Below, one piece after another: positions 19,898 to 28,578 of a stretch of 64,000 bases of DNA (positions within the stretch are counted from its first letter, which is position 1; each line of letters opens with the position of its first letter). Below the pieces are notes generated by a model. The model saw only the letters and a program-made list of their open reading frames with translations, was not told where the DNA came from and did no database searches. Both the position numbers and the translations under genes were made by a program. The DNA is taken from NCBI GenBank assembly GCA_003558435.1, contig PWLR01000019.1:1-64000 (forward strand), read 5' to 3'. Source of the stretch: Nitriliruptoraceae bacterium. Its GTDB lineage: Bacteria > Actinomycetota > Nitriliruptoria > Nitriliruptorales > Nitriliruptoraceae.

Positions 19898-20445
19898 CCT
19901 GGCCGTCCGCATGTGCGGCCAGTCGTGTTTCCCAGGCGGGTGTCTCACGGTCTCGAGCAGGTAGCCGTCACGGGCCTGACTGACCGGTTGGCCGCCCCGG
20001 TGGGGCGCTACTTCGAGGGCGGTCCTTCGCCTGCGAGGACCAAGGCCAACGAGCGTCGTTGTCGCGGTCCGTGGACGGCTATCTGGTTGGCGATGCAGAG
20101 CCCTGGCGACCGGGCGTCAACGGCTGCGAGACGGTTGGCGAACCGTCGGCCGGCCTCACCCTCGGGTGCACGCGCCGAGGAGGTGGCGCAGACCGTCGGG
20201 CGCCACATCCCCGACCGGTCGCAGGCGCTGCTGCTCGCGGCCGTGGCCGGCGGCTGGTTCGTTCACCGGTGGCGAGCCGACAAACCGGAACAGGCGACGC
20301 CGGAAACCAGCAAGGGAGTGACCCGGAGACCACCACGCGCCGGACGAGCGAAGTGGCGTTCACCGAAGGACACCCGGTCCTCATGCCCTGGCTCTGGTGG
20401 CCACCGGAACGTTGCTCGTCGAGGGCGACACGGATGACGTGATCC

Positions 20446-21423
20446 TCAGGTACAGCCGTTGATGATGGCGTGTAGGTAGGGGAGGTGGACGACGGCGCTG
20501 GTGGCGGCGATGGTTCCGAGTAGGAGCACGGAGACGCTGGCGGTCCCGGTGCTGGCCCCGGCTCGGGTCGGCGCGACGAGGTGCCTGATGCGGTCGGGCC
20601 CGGCCGCGTGGAGCACGGCCGGTGCGTTGTCGGCAGGTGACGGGCACGGTGTCGCCTCGCCGAGCTTGAGTAGGGCGCCGGCGAGGGCGGTGGTGCCGGT
20701 CCGCCTCCGTGCAGCATCGTCTGCCGCGATCTCGAGGTAGTGGGGAACGGCGTCGGCCGCGGCCGTGACGACGGGGGCCCACCGCAGTGGTACGGCGAGC
20801 GCGTCGAGGACGGTTCGGATGCTGTGGTGACGCTGGGTGAGGTGTGCCTGCTCGTGGGCGAGCACCGCTGCGAGCTCTCGTGGGGTGAGCACGGCGAGGG
20901 CGCCGTCGGAGACGACGGTCCCGGTGTGGCGCGGGTAGGCGATGGCGAAGGGGCGCGGATCGGGGACCCGCCAGACGGCATGCCCGTGGATGCGCTCGCG
21001 CGACGCGCCGACGAGCATCGCTCGCGCTGAAGCGCGCGTGGCGGCTCGTTGCTGCCGGGCGGCGCGGATGGCGCTGATCGCGATGCCGGCCGCGGTGAGC
21101 GCCGGCATCGCGAGCAGGGCCGGGGCAGGGATCGGGGTGTGCAGGAGCGGGCCGGCGAACGGGTTGGTGAGATCGAGACATCGTTGGCACAGTTCGGCAG
21201 CCGCACCACCCAGGATGGTCGGGCCGGAGAGCATCCAGGCGAGCAGCGGGCCGATCGCCAGCACGGCGAGGACCCATGCCGCGATGCTGCCGGCCCACAG
21301 CGCGGTGGCCAGGCGCGGGGCGCGAGCGAGAGCTGGCGATGCGTGGCGCAGCAACCACGGCGTGACGGTCGCGCCAGCGACCACGGTCAGCGTCAGCAGC
21401 GCCGGGACTCCGAAGACGGTCAC
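20446..21423 (-). CDS. M56/BlaR1-like membrane metallopeptidase
   Basis: LAAVLAHEQAHLTQRHH (HExxH) with flanking TM segments; overlaps blaI by 4 nt. Confidence 0.85.
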   Translation of the reverse strand: MTVFGVPALLTLTVVAGATVTPWLLRHASPALARAPRLATALWAGSIAAWVLAVLAIGPLLAWMLSGPTILGGAAAELCQRCLDLTNPFAGPLLHTPIPAPALLAMPALTAAGIAISAIRAARQQRAATRASARAMLVGASRERIHGHAVWRVPDPRPFAIAYPRHTGTVVSDGALAVLTPRELAAVLAHEQAHLTQRHHSIRTVLDALAVPLRWAPVVTAAADAVPHYLEIAADDAARRRTGTTALAGALLKLGEATPCPSPADNAPAVLHAAGPDRIRHLVAPTRAGASTGTASVSVLLLGTIAATSAVVHLPYLHAIINGCT

Positions 21424-21806
21424 GTGCCCTCACGCCCGTTGCGAGCGAGGTAGTCGCGGAGCAGCGCGAGATCGTCGGGCGCCATGCCCGCCGCGAAGTG
21501 CAGGATCGACGCACGACGATCGCTGCTGGTCGCCAAAGCGTGCTCCATCAGCATGGCCGCGTGCTCGTCGCGCGATCGTCGCGGACGGTGTCGAGCGGCG
21601 TTGCGCTCGCGGAAGGGCACGACCATGCCCTTGCGCTCGAGGTTGCGCAGCACCGTGGAGATCGTGGTGTACGCCGGATCGTGCGGGAGACGGTCGATCA
21701 CCTCGCGGACCGTTGAGGCGCCGTGGTCCCACAGCACGTCCATGACCTGCTGCTCGAGCGCACCCAGGCGGGGGGCGCTGGCGTCTGGTTGGGGGTCCTC
21801 ACTCAC
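21420..21806 (-). CDS. BlaI/MecI/CopY-family transcriptional regulator
   Basis: LGALEQQVMDVLWDHGASTVREVIDRLPHDPAYTTISTVLRNLERKGMV. Confidence 0.9.
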   Translation of the reverse strand: MSEDPQPDASAPRLGALEQQVMDVLWDHGASTVREVIDRLPHDPAYTTISTVLRNLERKGMVVPFRERNAARHRPRRSRDEHAAMLMEHALATSSDRRASILHFAAGMAPDDLALLRDYLARNGREGT

Positions 21807-22423
21807 GGTTCGACTCCTGGGGCTGCCGGGACGGCGCAGCTCACTTCGCCCTCCAGCCTACGGACCAACGCCCATCCCGACAGCCCGATGGCCGCCCCGG
21901 CGAGGTAGGGCTGGGCCGGAGCGAACCATGTGATCGCACCGCTGTAACCGAAGGCCAGGAGCGCGAGCTTGTTGCACACCGGGCAACCGACCGCGAACCA
22001 CGCCAACACCGCCCCGACGCTTCCCAGCCGACGATCCCGCCCATCACCTTCGGGGATGCGGTCGTCGGCCTCACCCTCGGTGCCGGTCGGAGACGACGCG
22101 GCCCGGCCGGGGCGCACGTAGGTCGCGACGAGCAGGCCGGTCAGCACCGAAGCCACGAGCCAGACCGGGTAGTTCCACGGCTCGGTCGGGATCTCGCGCC
22201 CGAAGACCGGGTTGGGGATCAGGACCGTTGGCACCCCGATCAGGACGGCAACGGCGAGGGCCGCGATGGCCGCCACCACCCAGCGGTACCCCGCCCAGGT
22301 CCGCAACGCCATCGCGGCCGTGCGCAGCGTCGAGGGCCGACCGGGACGGGGTTCGATGACGGGGGGCACAGGGGACCTTTCGGGGCACGTCGCCTCGTCG
22401 GGCGTGGCTCGCGGATTCGTCAT
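21803..22423 (-). CDS. Membrane protein with CPVC motif
   Basis: Three to four TM segments; WFAVGCPVCNKLALLAFGYSGAITWFAPAQPYLAG; overlaps blaI by 4 nt. Confidence 0.7.
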   Translation of the reverse strand: MTNPRATPDEATCPERSPVPPVIEPRPGRPSTLRTAAMALRTWAGYRWVVAAIAALAVAVLIGVPTVLIPNPVFGREIPTEPWNYPVWLVASVLTGLLVATYVRPGRAASSPTGTEGEADDRIPEGDGRDRRLGSVGAVLAWFAVGCPVCNKLALLAFGYSGAITWFAPAQPYLAGAAIGLSGWALVRRLEGEVSCAVPAAPGVEP

Positions 22424-22426
22424 CGA

Positions 22427-22459
22427 CTATCCGTCATAGTAGATTACTACGTCGGATAG
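22427..22459. promoter_or_regulatory. Long imperfect dyad CTATCCGTCATAGTA-GAT-TACTACGTCGGATAG, candidate BlaI operator
   Basis: 13 of 15 positions complementary, 3-nt spacer, between the divergent BlaI and DsbA operons. Confidence 0.65.
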
Positions 22460-22517
22460 TAGCCTGTCGGTCGACGTCGGCGGTCGACGCCGACACGACG
22501 GTACGAGGAGACGCGAT

Positions 22518-23255
22518 ATGCCTGCAGTGGAGAAACGGTCCGGGAAGCGCACGTGGGTGGCGCCTACGGTGGTGGCGGCCGTGTGTGCGGCGTTGCTGGC
22601 CTTCGCACTCACCGGAGGCGACCGATCCGAGCAGGCCGACGAGGGAGCGGCCGCCCCCTCGGAGCCCGGAGCGTATGGGGAGCAGCCCGCAGGCGAGGAG
22701 TCCCCTGCGCTGGCGCTGGAGCGGCGCGACCCGGACGATCCGCTCACCGATGGTCCGGTTGATGCGCCCATCACGATGGTGGTGTACTCCGACTACCAGT
22801 GCCCGTTCTGTGCCGGCTGGTCCCACGAGACCCTGCCCACGATGCGGGAGTACGCGGCGGCTGGCGAGCTGCGCATCGAGTGGCGCGACATCAACATCCT
22901 GAGCGAGGTCTCGGAGCGTGCGTCGATCGCGTCCTACGCGGCCGGGTTGCAAGGTCGCTTCTGGGAGTACCACGAGGCCTTGTTCCCGGAAGGTGAGATC
23001 CGATCTGCGTCGGAGCTGACCGATCAGGGGCTGGTCGAGCTGGCCGTCGAAGTCGGCTTGGACGAGGACCGGTTCGTCGAGGACATGACGGCGGCCGACA
23101 CCGTGGACGCGATCGACCGCAACGCCCAGGAGGGACTGGCGGCCGGGGTCTCCTCGACGCCCGCGTTCGTCCTCGACGGCCAGCCGATGCTCGGCGCCCA
23201 ACCGACCCCGGTGTTCGTCGAGATGATCGAGCAAGCACTCACGGACGGTGCCTGA
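22518..23255 (+). CDS. DsbA-family thiol oxidoreductase, membrane-anchored or secreted
   Basis: N-terminal TM; VVYSDYQCPFCAGWSHETLP; STPAFVLDGQ cis-Pro region. Confidence 0.9.
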   Translation: MPAVEKRSGKRTWVAPTVVAAVCAALLAFALTGGDRSEQADEGAAAPSEPGAYGEQPAGEESPALALERRDPDDPLTDGPVDAPITMVVYSDYQCPFCAGWSHETLPTMREYAAAGELRIEWRDINILSEVSERASIASYAAGLQGRFWEYHEALFPEGEIRSASELTDQGLVELAVEVGLDEDRFVEDMTAADTVDAIDRNAQEGLAAGVSSTPAFVLDGQPMLGAQPTPVFVEMIEQALTDGA

Positions 23256-24134
23256 GTGGAGGTCGGACTGGTCACCGCCTTCCTGGGCGGGACGCTGGCC
23301 TTGCTCAGTCCCTGCGGTGCCCTGCTGCTGCCGGCGTTCTTCGCCTCGACCATCGGCGCCACCTCCCGGCTGGCCGGTCATGCGACGGTCTTCTACGCCG
23401 GCCTCGTGCTTGCGCTCGCACCGCTCGGTCTGGCCGCTGGAACCCTCGGGTCGATCTTCGCCACGCACCGAAGCGCCGTGGTCACGGTCACCGCGGTCCT
23501 GCTGATCGGTCTCGGCATGCTGCAGGCGCTCGGCGGTGGCTTCGACATGGCTCGCCTGCTGCCGACGGCAGGCCGGCTGCCCGAGCACGCGGCGAAACGA
23601 CATGGTGTCGCCCGGACGTTCGCCCTCGGTGCCGCCAGCGGGCTGGTGGGGGTGTGCACCGGGCCGATCCTCGGGGCCGTGCTCACCCTCGCGGCGGCGC
23701 AGGGCGACGTCACCGCAGCCCTGACCCTGCTGGCCGTCTACGGGGCCGGGATGGTCATCCCGCTCGTGGTGCTGGCCGCCTTCTGGGAACGGATCGGTCC
23801 ACGCGGGCACCGGCTGCTTCGCGGCCGCAGCCTGCGGTTCGCACGGCGTGACTGGCACACGACCTCGCTCGTCGCGGGGGTGTTGCTCATCACGGTCGGG
23901 GTGGTGTTCTGGGTGACCAACGGGCTCGTCGGGGTTCCCGAACTCATCCCGGTCCACGTGCAGCTGCGGCTGCAGGGGCTCGCCGGTGCTGCGGGCACGA
24001 GGTTCGACGTCATCGCCATCGTGGCGATCGCGGTTGTCGCCTCGAGCGTGTGGGCCCTGCGACGGCGACGACCCGGTCCGCAACCTGACGCCGTCAGCGG
24101 GTCCGAACGACGATCATCCGAAGAACGCGCGTGA
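23256..24134 (+). CDS. CcdA/DsbD-like cytochrome c biogenesis membrane protein
   Basis: LLSPCGALLLPAFFAS and GLVGVCTGPILGAVLTLAA conserved Cys motifs; GTG start. Confidence 0.85.
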   Translation: MEVGLVTAFLGGTLALLSPCGALLLPAFFASTIGATSRLAGHATVFYAGLVLALAPLGLAAGTLGSIFATHRSAVVTVTAVLLIGLGMLQALGGGFDMARLLPTAGRLPEHAAKRHGVARTFALGAASGLVGVCTGPILGAVLTLAAAQGDVTAALTLLAVYGAGMVIPLVVLAAFWERIGPRGHRLLRGRSLRFARRDWHTTSLVAGVLLITVGVVFWVTNGLVGVPELIPVHVQLRLQGLAGAAGTRFDVIAIVAIAVVASSVWALRRRRPGPQPDAVSGSERRSSEERA

Positions 24135-25342
24135 GCCGGCCCTCCCCGCAAGGAGCTGCGGCCGGCACGGTGGCGGTGCTGTTGAGCGCCTGCACCCTGC
24201 TGCCCGGTAGCGGGTACCCGACCGGCATCGATCCAGAGATCCGCACGGACGGGACGCCCGCGCCGGCGATCGTGCTCGACTCCGTCGAGCTACCCGAACC
24301 ACTCGTCGACCGCGAACTGGTCGACCTCGGGTGGGACGCCGTTCCCGAGGAGTCCGCCGGGGTTTTCCTCGGTCTTGGCCAGATCACCGACGACGCCCTA
24401 CGACTCTCCGCGGTCACCGAAGAGGGCATGGTCCTGTGGACCACCGAGCGTCCATTGTCGTGCGCCGGGTTCGCGCTCACCGCGGACAGCGATCGGCTCC
24501 TCGCGGTGCTCACCGACGTCTCACCCGGCAGGGCCTCGGTCGCCGTGACCACCGCCAGTGCCTACGACCTTCACACCGGCGAACAGATCTGGGGCCCGGT
24601 CGAGGTGCCAGGCCCGCACGCCGGCCCCGGACTCGTGTTCGCCACGCTCCCGACCGGAGGTGCGATGGGCAGCAGCGGGCCACGCGTCGCACTCGACCCG
24701 GCGACCGGGACCGTGTCCGCAACCGAGGACGAGCTCGACGGTGCTCGACTGGTGGGCGAGTACCACGGCACCCTGCTGATCGTCGATCACGAGCACCTGC
24801 TCGCCCACGACACCAACGACGGCCGCGAACGGTGGCGCCTGCCGCTCGCCGACCTCGACCTCCACGACGCAGCCCAGGTGGCCGCAGCACCGGACAGCAC
24901 CCCCGGCCCCGGGCTCGCGTTCGTCGGCGACCGCGACACCGGCTACGCGCTGGTCGACCTCATCGCGGGGAGCATCGTCACAACCGCCGCACTGGGCGCC
25001 GCCACCGACCCCAGCACGAACGTGCACGTCACCATCGATCATGACCAGCTGTACGGCCACGACATGGACGGCGACCCGATCTGGGACCACGCGATCGAGC
25101 CCGGGACCCGGATCGCCAGCGCCGGCAACGGTGTCCTCTACCTCCTGACCGCCGGCAACATCCACACCCGCGACACCGAAACCGGCCAACCCCTCGGGGT
25201 CTACGAAGACCCCCGCACCACCAACGCAGCCCTGCCCCGACACATCGACGACGCAGGCGCCGCCGTCCTCGAAACCTCCCAAGGCTTCCTGCTCGCCACC
25301 ATCAACCCGGTCGGAACCACCGCCGCACCGACGGGACCGTGA
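24131..25342 (+). CDS. PQQ-like beta-propeller lipoprotein
   Basis: Lipobox AVLLSAC; repeats of propeller type (GEQIWGPVEV, GRERWRLPLADL). Confidence 0.75.
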   Translation: MSRPSPQGAAAGTVAVLLSACTLLPGSGYPTGIDPEIRTDGTPAPAIVLDSVELPEPLVDRELVDLGWDAVPEESAGVFLGLGQITDDALRLSAVTEEGMVLWTTERPLSCAGFALTADSDRLLAVLTDVSPGRASVAVTTASAYDLHTGEQIWGPVEVPGPHAGPGLVFATLPTGGAMGSSGPRVALDPATGTVSATEDELDGARLVGEYHGTLLIVDHEHLLAHDTNDGRERWRLPLADLDLHDAAQVAAAPDSTPGPGLAFVGDRDTGYALVDLIAGSIVTTAALGAATDPSTNVHVTIDHDQLYGHDMDGDPIWDHAIEPGTRIASAGNGVLYLLTAGNIHTRDTETGQPLGVYEDPRTTNAALPRHIDDAGAAVLETSQGFLLATINPVGTTAAPTGP

Positions 25343-26901
25343 TCGGCGTCGTCACGCGAGACGCACCGGCTGGCGCGATGCGCGCGCCCGCCGCGCCACT
25401 GGGTCCGACGGCGATGATCATCCGGCTGATCGCGGCGGGAGCTGGTGGCGCTCTGACCGGCACTGCGGTGCTCACCGGCTGGTGGGCGGTCGCGGTCATC
25501 GGCACCGGGGTGGTCGCCAGCGCGGTGCACGACATCCGCCCGGCACGTCGTGCCATGGTCGGGACCGCAGCCGGCTGCGTGCACGCGACCGTCACCACCC
25601 TGTGGGCCTCGCAGTTCAACGCCTCCGCAGCCGCTGCGCTGATCCTCATCCAGGCTGCCGGATGGGGACTGGCCGCGCTGGCCGTCTCCATGCGCGCACG
25701 CTGGCCGTGGCCGCTCGCCCCGGCGCTAGCGATCTCCGAATGGGCACGCACCCACTGGCCGCTTGGGGGCTATCCCCTCGCCCAGCTGTGGCTCACCCAA
25801 GCCGACGGACCGCTCGCCGCGCTCGCACCACTGCTCGGCCCCTTCGCGATCACCGCTGCGATCGTGCTCCTTGCCACCGCCGGCATCGCCGCACTGCAGC
25901 GACGACCCGCAGCGATCCGCGTCCTCGCCGCATCGCTGATCACGGTCGGTGCCGCTCAGCTGGCGCCGATCCCATCACCGGTCGCGCCGATGGAGGTCGC
26001 TGCGGTCCAAGGCGGCGACCGGCGCGGCGTCCCGGCCATGCGCAACGACCCCGGCCCTCTGCTTGAACGTCAGATCGATCTCACCCGGTCGCTCGACACC
26101 GACGTCGACCTCGTCGTGTGGCCCGAGAGCGCGCTCGCCGTACACGGCGCGATGACGACCGGTGACCGCCGACTTCTCCAGGAGCTCGCTGATGGGTTCG
26201 ACGGCGTGCTGATCGCCGGAGTCGTCGAGCGCTTCGACCTCCCCGACGGCGCAGGCTGGTTCCGCAACGCCGCGGTTGCGAGCGACGAGACCGGCACGCT
26301 CGACCGGTACGACAAGCAGCTCCCCGTACCGTTCGGCGAACGCGTTCCAGCACGACGGTTCGTCGAACTGGTCGTCGACCTCTCGCTCGTCCCGCGCGAC
26401 ATGGTCGCCGGTAGCGGCCCGCCGATCCTACGTACGGAACACGCTGACGTCGGTATCGCCATCTCCTACGAGAACCTCTTCCCCCGTGTCGCGCGGCAAG
26501 CCGTGCTCCAAGGCGCTGACATCCTCGCCGTTCCCACCCTCGCATCCTCCTACGTCACCGATGAGATCCCCACCCAACAGCTCGCCGCCGCACGGATGCG
26601 TGCCCGCGAAACCGGCCGGGACCTCGCCATCGTCGGATCGACCGGTCCCACGGCCCTCATCCGCGCAGATGGCACGCTCGCTGCCCAAGCACCAACCGAC
26701 ACACCCCACGTCGCCCAGGCAAGGCTCCAGACACGGTCGGGCACCACCCTGTACACGCGTTACGGCGACGCCCTACCACTGGCTGCAGCCGCGCTCGTGC
26801 TGTCCATGACCGCCCGGAGACCGGCTCCGCGCCCGCTCCATGCGGGCCTACCCGCCGAACCCGAGCATCTGGCAGCTCGACGCCAAGAACGACGACCGTG
26901 A
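25339..26901 (+). CDS. Apolipoprotein N-acyltransferase (Lnt)-like protein with Ser at the nucleophile position
   Basis: TM-rich N-terminus; nitrilase-domain motifs VVWPESALAV, YDKQLPVPFGE, and AISYENLFP where Cys is expected. Confidence 0.8.
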   Translation: MIGVVTRDAPAGAMRAPAAPLGPTAMIIRLIAAGAGGALTGTAVLTGWWAVAVIGTGVVASAVHDIRPARRAMVGTAAGCVHATVTTLWASQFNASAAAALILIQAAGWGLAALAVSMRARWPWPLAPALAISEWARTHWPLGGYPLAQLWLTQADGPLAALAPLLGPFAITAAIVLLATAGIAALQRRPAAIRVLAASLITVGAAQLAPIPSPVAPMEVAAVQGGDRRGVPAMRNDPGPLLERQIDLTRSLDTDVDLVVWPESALAVHGAMTTGDRRLLQELADGFDGVLIAGVVERFDLPDGAGWFRNAAVASDETGTLDRYDKQLPVPFGERVPARRFVELVVDLSLVPRDMVAGSGPPILRTEHADVGIAISYENLFPRVARQAVLQGADILAVPTLASSYVTDEIPTQQLAAARMRARETGRDLAIVGSTGPTALIRADGTLAAQAPTDTPHVAQARLQTRSGTTLYTRYGDALPLAAAALVLSMTARRPAPRPLHAGLPAEPEHLAARRQERRP

Positions 26902-27292
26902 AGGCACCATCGCGCTCGAGACCCGCACCATCACCGTGTTGCACGATCACCGCGAGCGGCAACTCGACGTGCGGCGCGCCGCCGGCCCCGTCTGGTCGAC
27001 ACAGCCACAGGATCACGACCTGGTGTTCACCCGCCCCGACGGCGGCGCCATCCCGCCCAAGCGCGCCTCACGGATGTTCACCCGCCACGTCGACGCCGCC
27101 GGCCTACCCCGCTCCGGCGTCCACGGCCTCCGTCACAGCTGGGCCACACTGGCGCGCCGGTGTCCCCATCAAGGTCGTTTCCGAGCGCATGGTCGCGCCG
27201 ACCCCGCCGTGACCATGCAGGTGTACGCCCACGCCCTCGAAGGCGACGACGCCACCGCCGCCGAGACCACAACCATCTTCGACGACCGATGA
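26860..27292 (+). pseudogene. Tyrosine recombinase/integrase C-terminal remnant with two frameshifts
   Basis: GVHGLRHSWATLA (frame A), RAGVPIKVVSERM (frame B), then ADPAVTMQVYAHALEGDDA (frame A): conserved recombinase order split over frames. Confidence 0.8.
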
Positions 27293-27375
27293 TCACCAGC
27301 GGGCACGACAACCGACCCGCAACAACGCGGTGTCACGACCCTCATGGTGCCGCGAGGGGGTCCAGCACGCAGAAA

Positions 27376-27399
27376 CGCCCCCGCGGTGTGGCGGGGGCG
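27376..27399. terminator. Hairpin CGCCCCCGC-ggtgtg-GCGGGGGCG
   Basis: Perfect 9-bp GC stem between the integrase remnant and the tRNA. Confidence 0.5.
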
Positions 27400-27448
27400 C
27401 TGCTGCGATTCTGCCGGATCCGGGCCGGTAGACCAGCCGACGCGATCG

Positions 27449-27532
27449 TGGGCGGAGGGGGACTTGAACCCCCATGTCCATAAGGACACACGGACCTGAA
27501 CCGTGCGCGTCTGCCAATTCCGCCACCCGCCC
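27449..27532 (-). tRNA. tRNA-Leu(CAG)
   Basis: Minus strand GGGCGGGTGGCGGAATTGGCAGACGCGCACGGTTCAGGTCCGTGTG...GGGGGTTCAAGTCCCCCTCCGCCCA; acceptor pairs GGGCGGG/TCCGCCC, long variable arm, anticodon CAG. Confidence 0.95.
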
Positions 27533-27779
27533 AGGGGTGAAGCAGCGGAGCGTACCAACGTCAGAGCCAGGTCACCAACGCAGTTCCCTCGGACCGATGC
27601 CCGACCGATACGGGTGGCCCACTCGCCGCAGAGCGTGACGTTCGGACGGGTCGAACTGGACGGGCTCTGAGCTACTCTCCGCGCGCGGGCTTAGGGGTGA
27701 ACACGCTGCCCGTGACCAGGCTGGAGACGACCCGTCCCAGCCTCGTCCGACCCCGCTGATGATCCGGACCGGTGCTGCA

Positions 27780-28577
27780 ATGGGTGTCCTGCAGGAGTTC
27801 GAGCGGCGGCTCGAAGGAGCCGTCGAGGGCTTCTTCGCGCGCATCTTCCGCTCGGGGGTGCAGCCGATCGAGCTGGCGCGCGCGGTCCGACGTTACGGCG
27901 AGGACCGTCAGCACGTCACCGCAGACGGGGTCGTGGTGCCCAACGTCTACCGCGTCACGGTGGGCCCGAAGGATCACGAACGACTCGCGGGCTATGGCGT
28001 TTCGCTCCCGCGCGAACTCGCCGAGGTCGTGGTGAAGACCGCCAGCGATCGCCGTTGGATCCTCAAGGGACCGGCACGTGTGCGCATCGAGGTGGACGAG
28101 GAGGTCCGCCTCGGGCGGTTCCGACTCGCTGGACGTGTCGAGGCCGTCGAGGATGCGGTTCGCCCGCCTGGCGCACGGCGGAACCCCGAGTCCTTCGCCG
28201 CCCCCCCGTATCGACCTGCGGCGTCGCCAACGCGCGACGACCGCCCCGCCATCGACCGGACGCAGGTCATCTCCGCGGTCCCGGCCAGCGGGTTGCAGTT
28301 GGTCGTGCGCAGTGGCGGCGGCCCCCCAACCGCGATCCCCGTGCAGGGCACCCGCCTGACCGCCGGCCGTTCCGCGGCCTGCGACCTCACGATCGACGAC
28401 TCGACCGTCTCACGCGAGCACGCCGCGTTCGTCCGGCGCGGGCCCGCCTGGTGGGTCGTCGACCTCGGCTCGACCAACGGCACCCGCGTCAACGGCGTGC
28501 GCGCCGCGGAACAACCCCTGCAACCCGGCGACCGGGTCGAATTCGGGGACGCGGTCGTCGAGCTCGTGGGAGGCTGA
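27780..28577 (+). CDS. fhaA: FHA-domain protein FhaA (DUF3662 + FHA)
   Basis: MGVLQEFERRLEGAVEGFFARIFRSGVQPIELARAVRRY; C-terminal FHA DLGSTNGTRVNG. Confidence 0.95.
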   Translation: MGVLQEFERRLEGAVEGFFARIFRSGVQPIELARAVRRYGEDRQHVTADGVVVPNVYRVTVGPKDHERLAGYGVSLPRELAEVVVKTASDRRWILKGPARVRIEVDEEVRLGRFRLAGRVEAVEDAVRPPGARRNPESFAAPPYRPAASPTRDDRPAIDRTQVISAVPASGLQLVVRSGGGPPTAIPVQGTRLTAGRSAACDLTIDDSTVSREHAAFVRRGPAWWVVDLGSTNGTRVNGVRAAEQPLQPGDRVEFGDAVVELVGG

Positions 28578-28578
28578 C

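Noticed and set aside
19898-20445. Possible gene between the DUF6429-like ORF and the M56 gene
   Set aside because: Several overlapping ORFs on both strands but none with a recognisable motif or convincing start
22434-24083. 549-aa minus-strand ORF
   Set aside because: Antisense to DsbA and CcdA genes; composition is shadow-like
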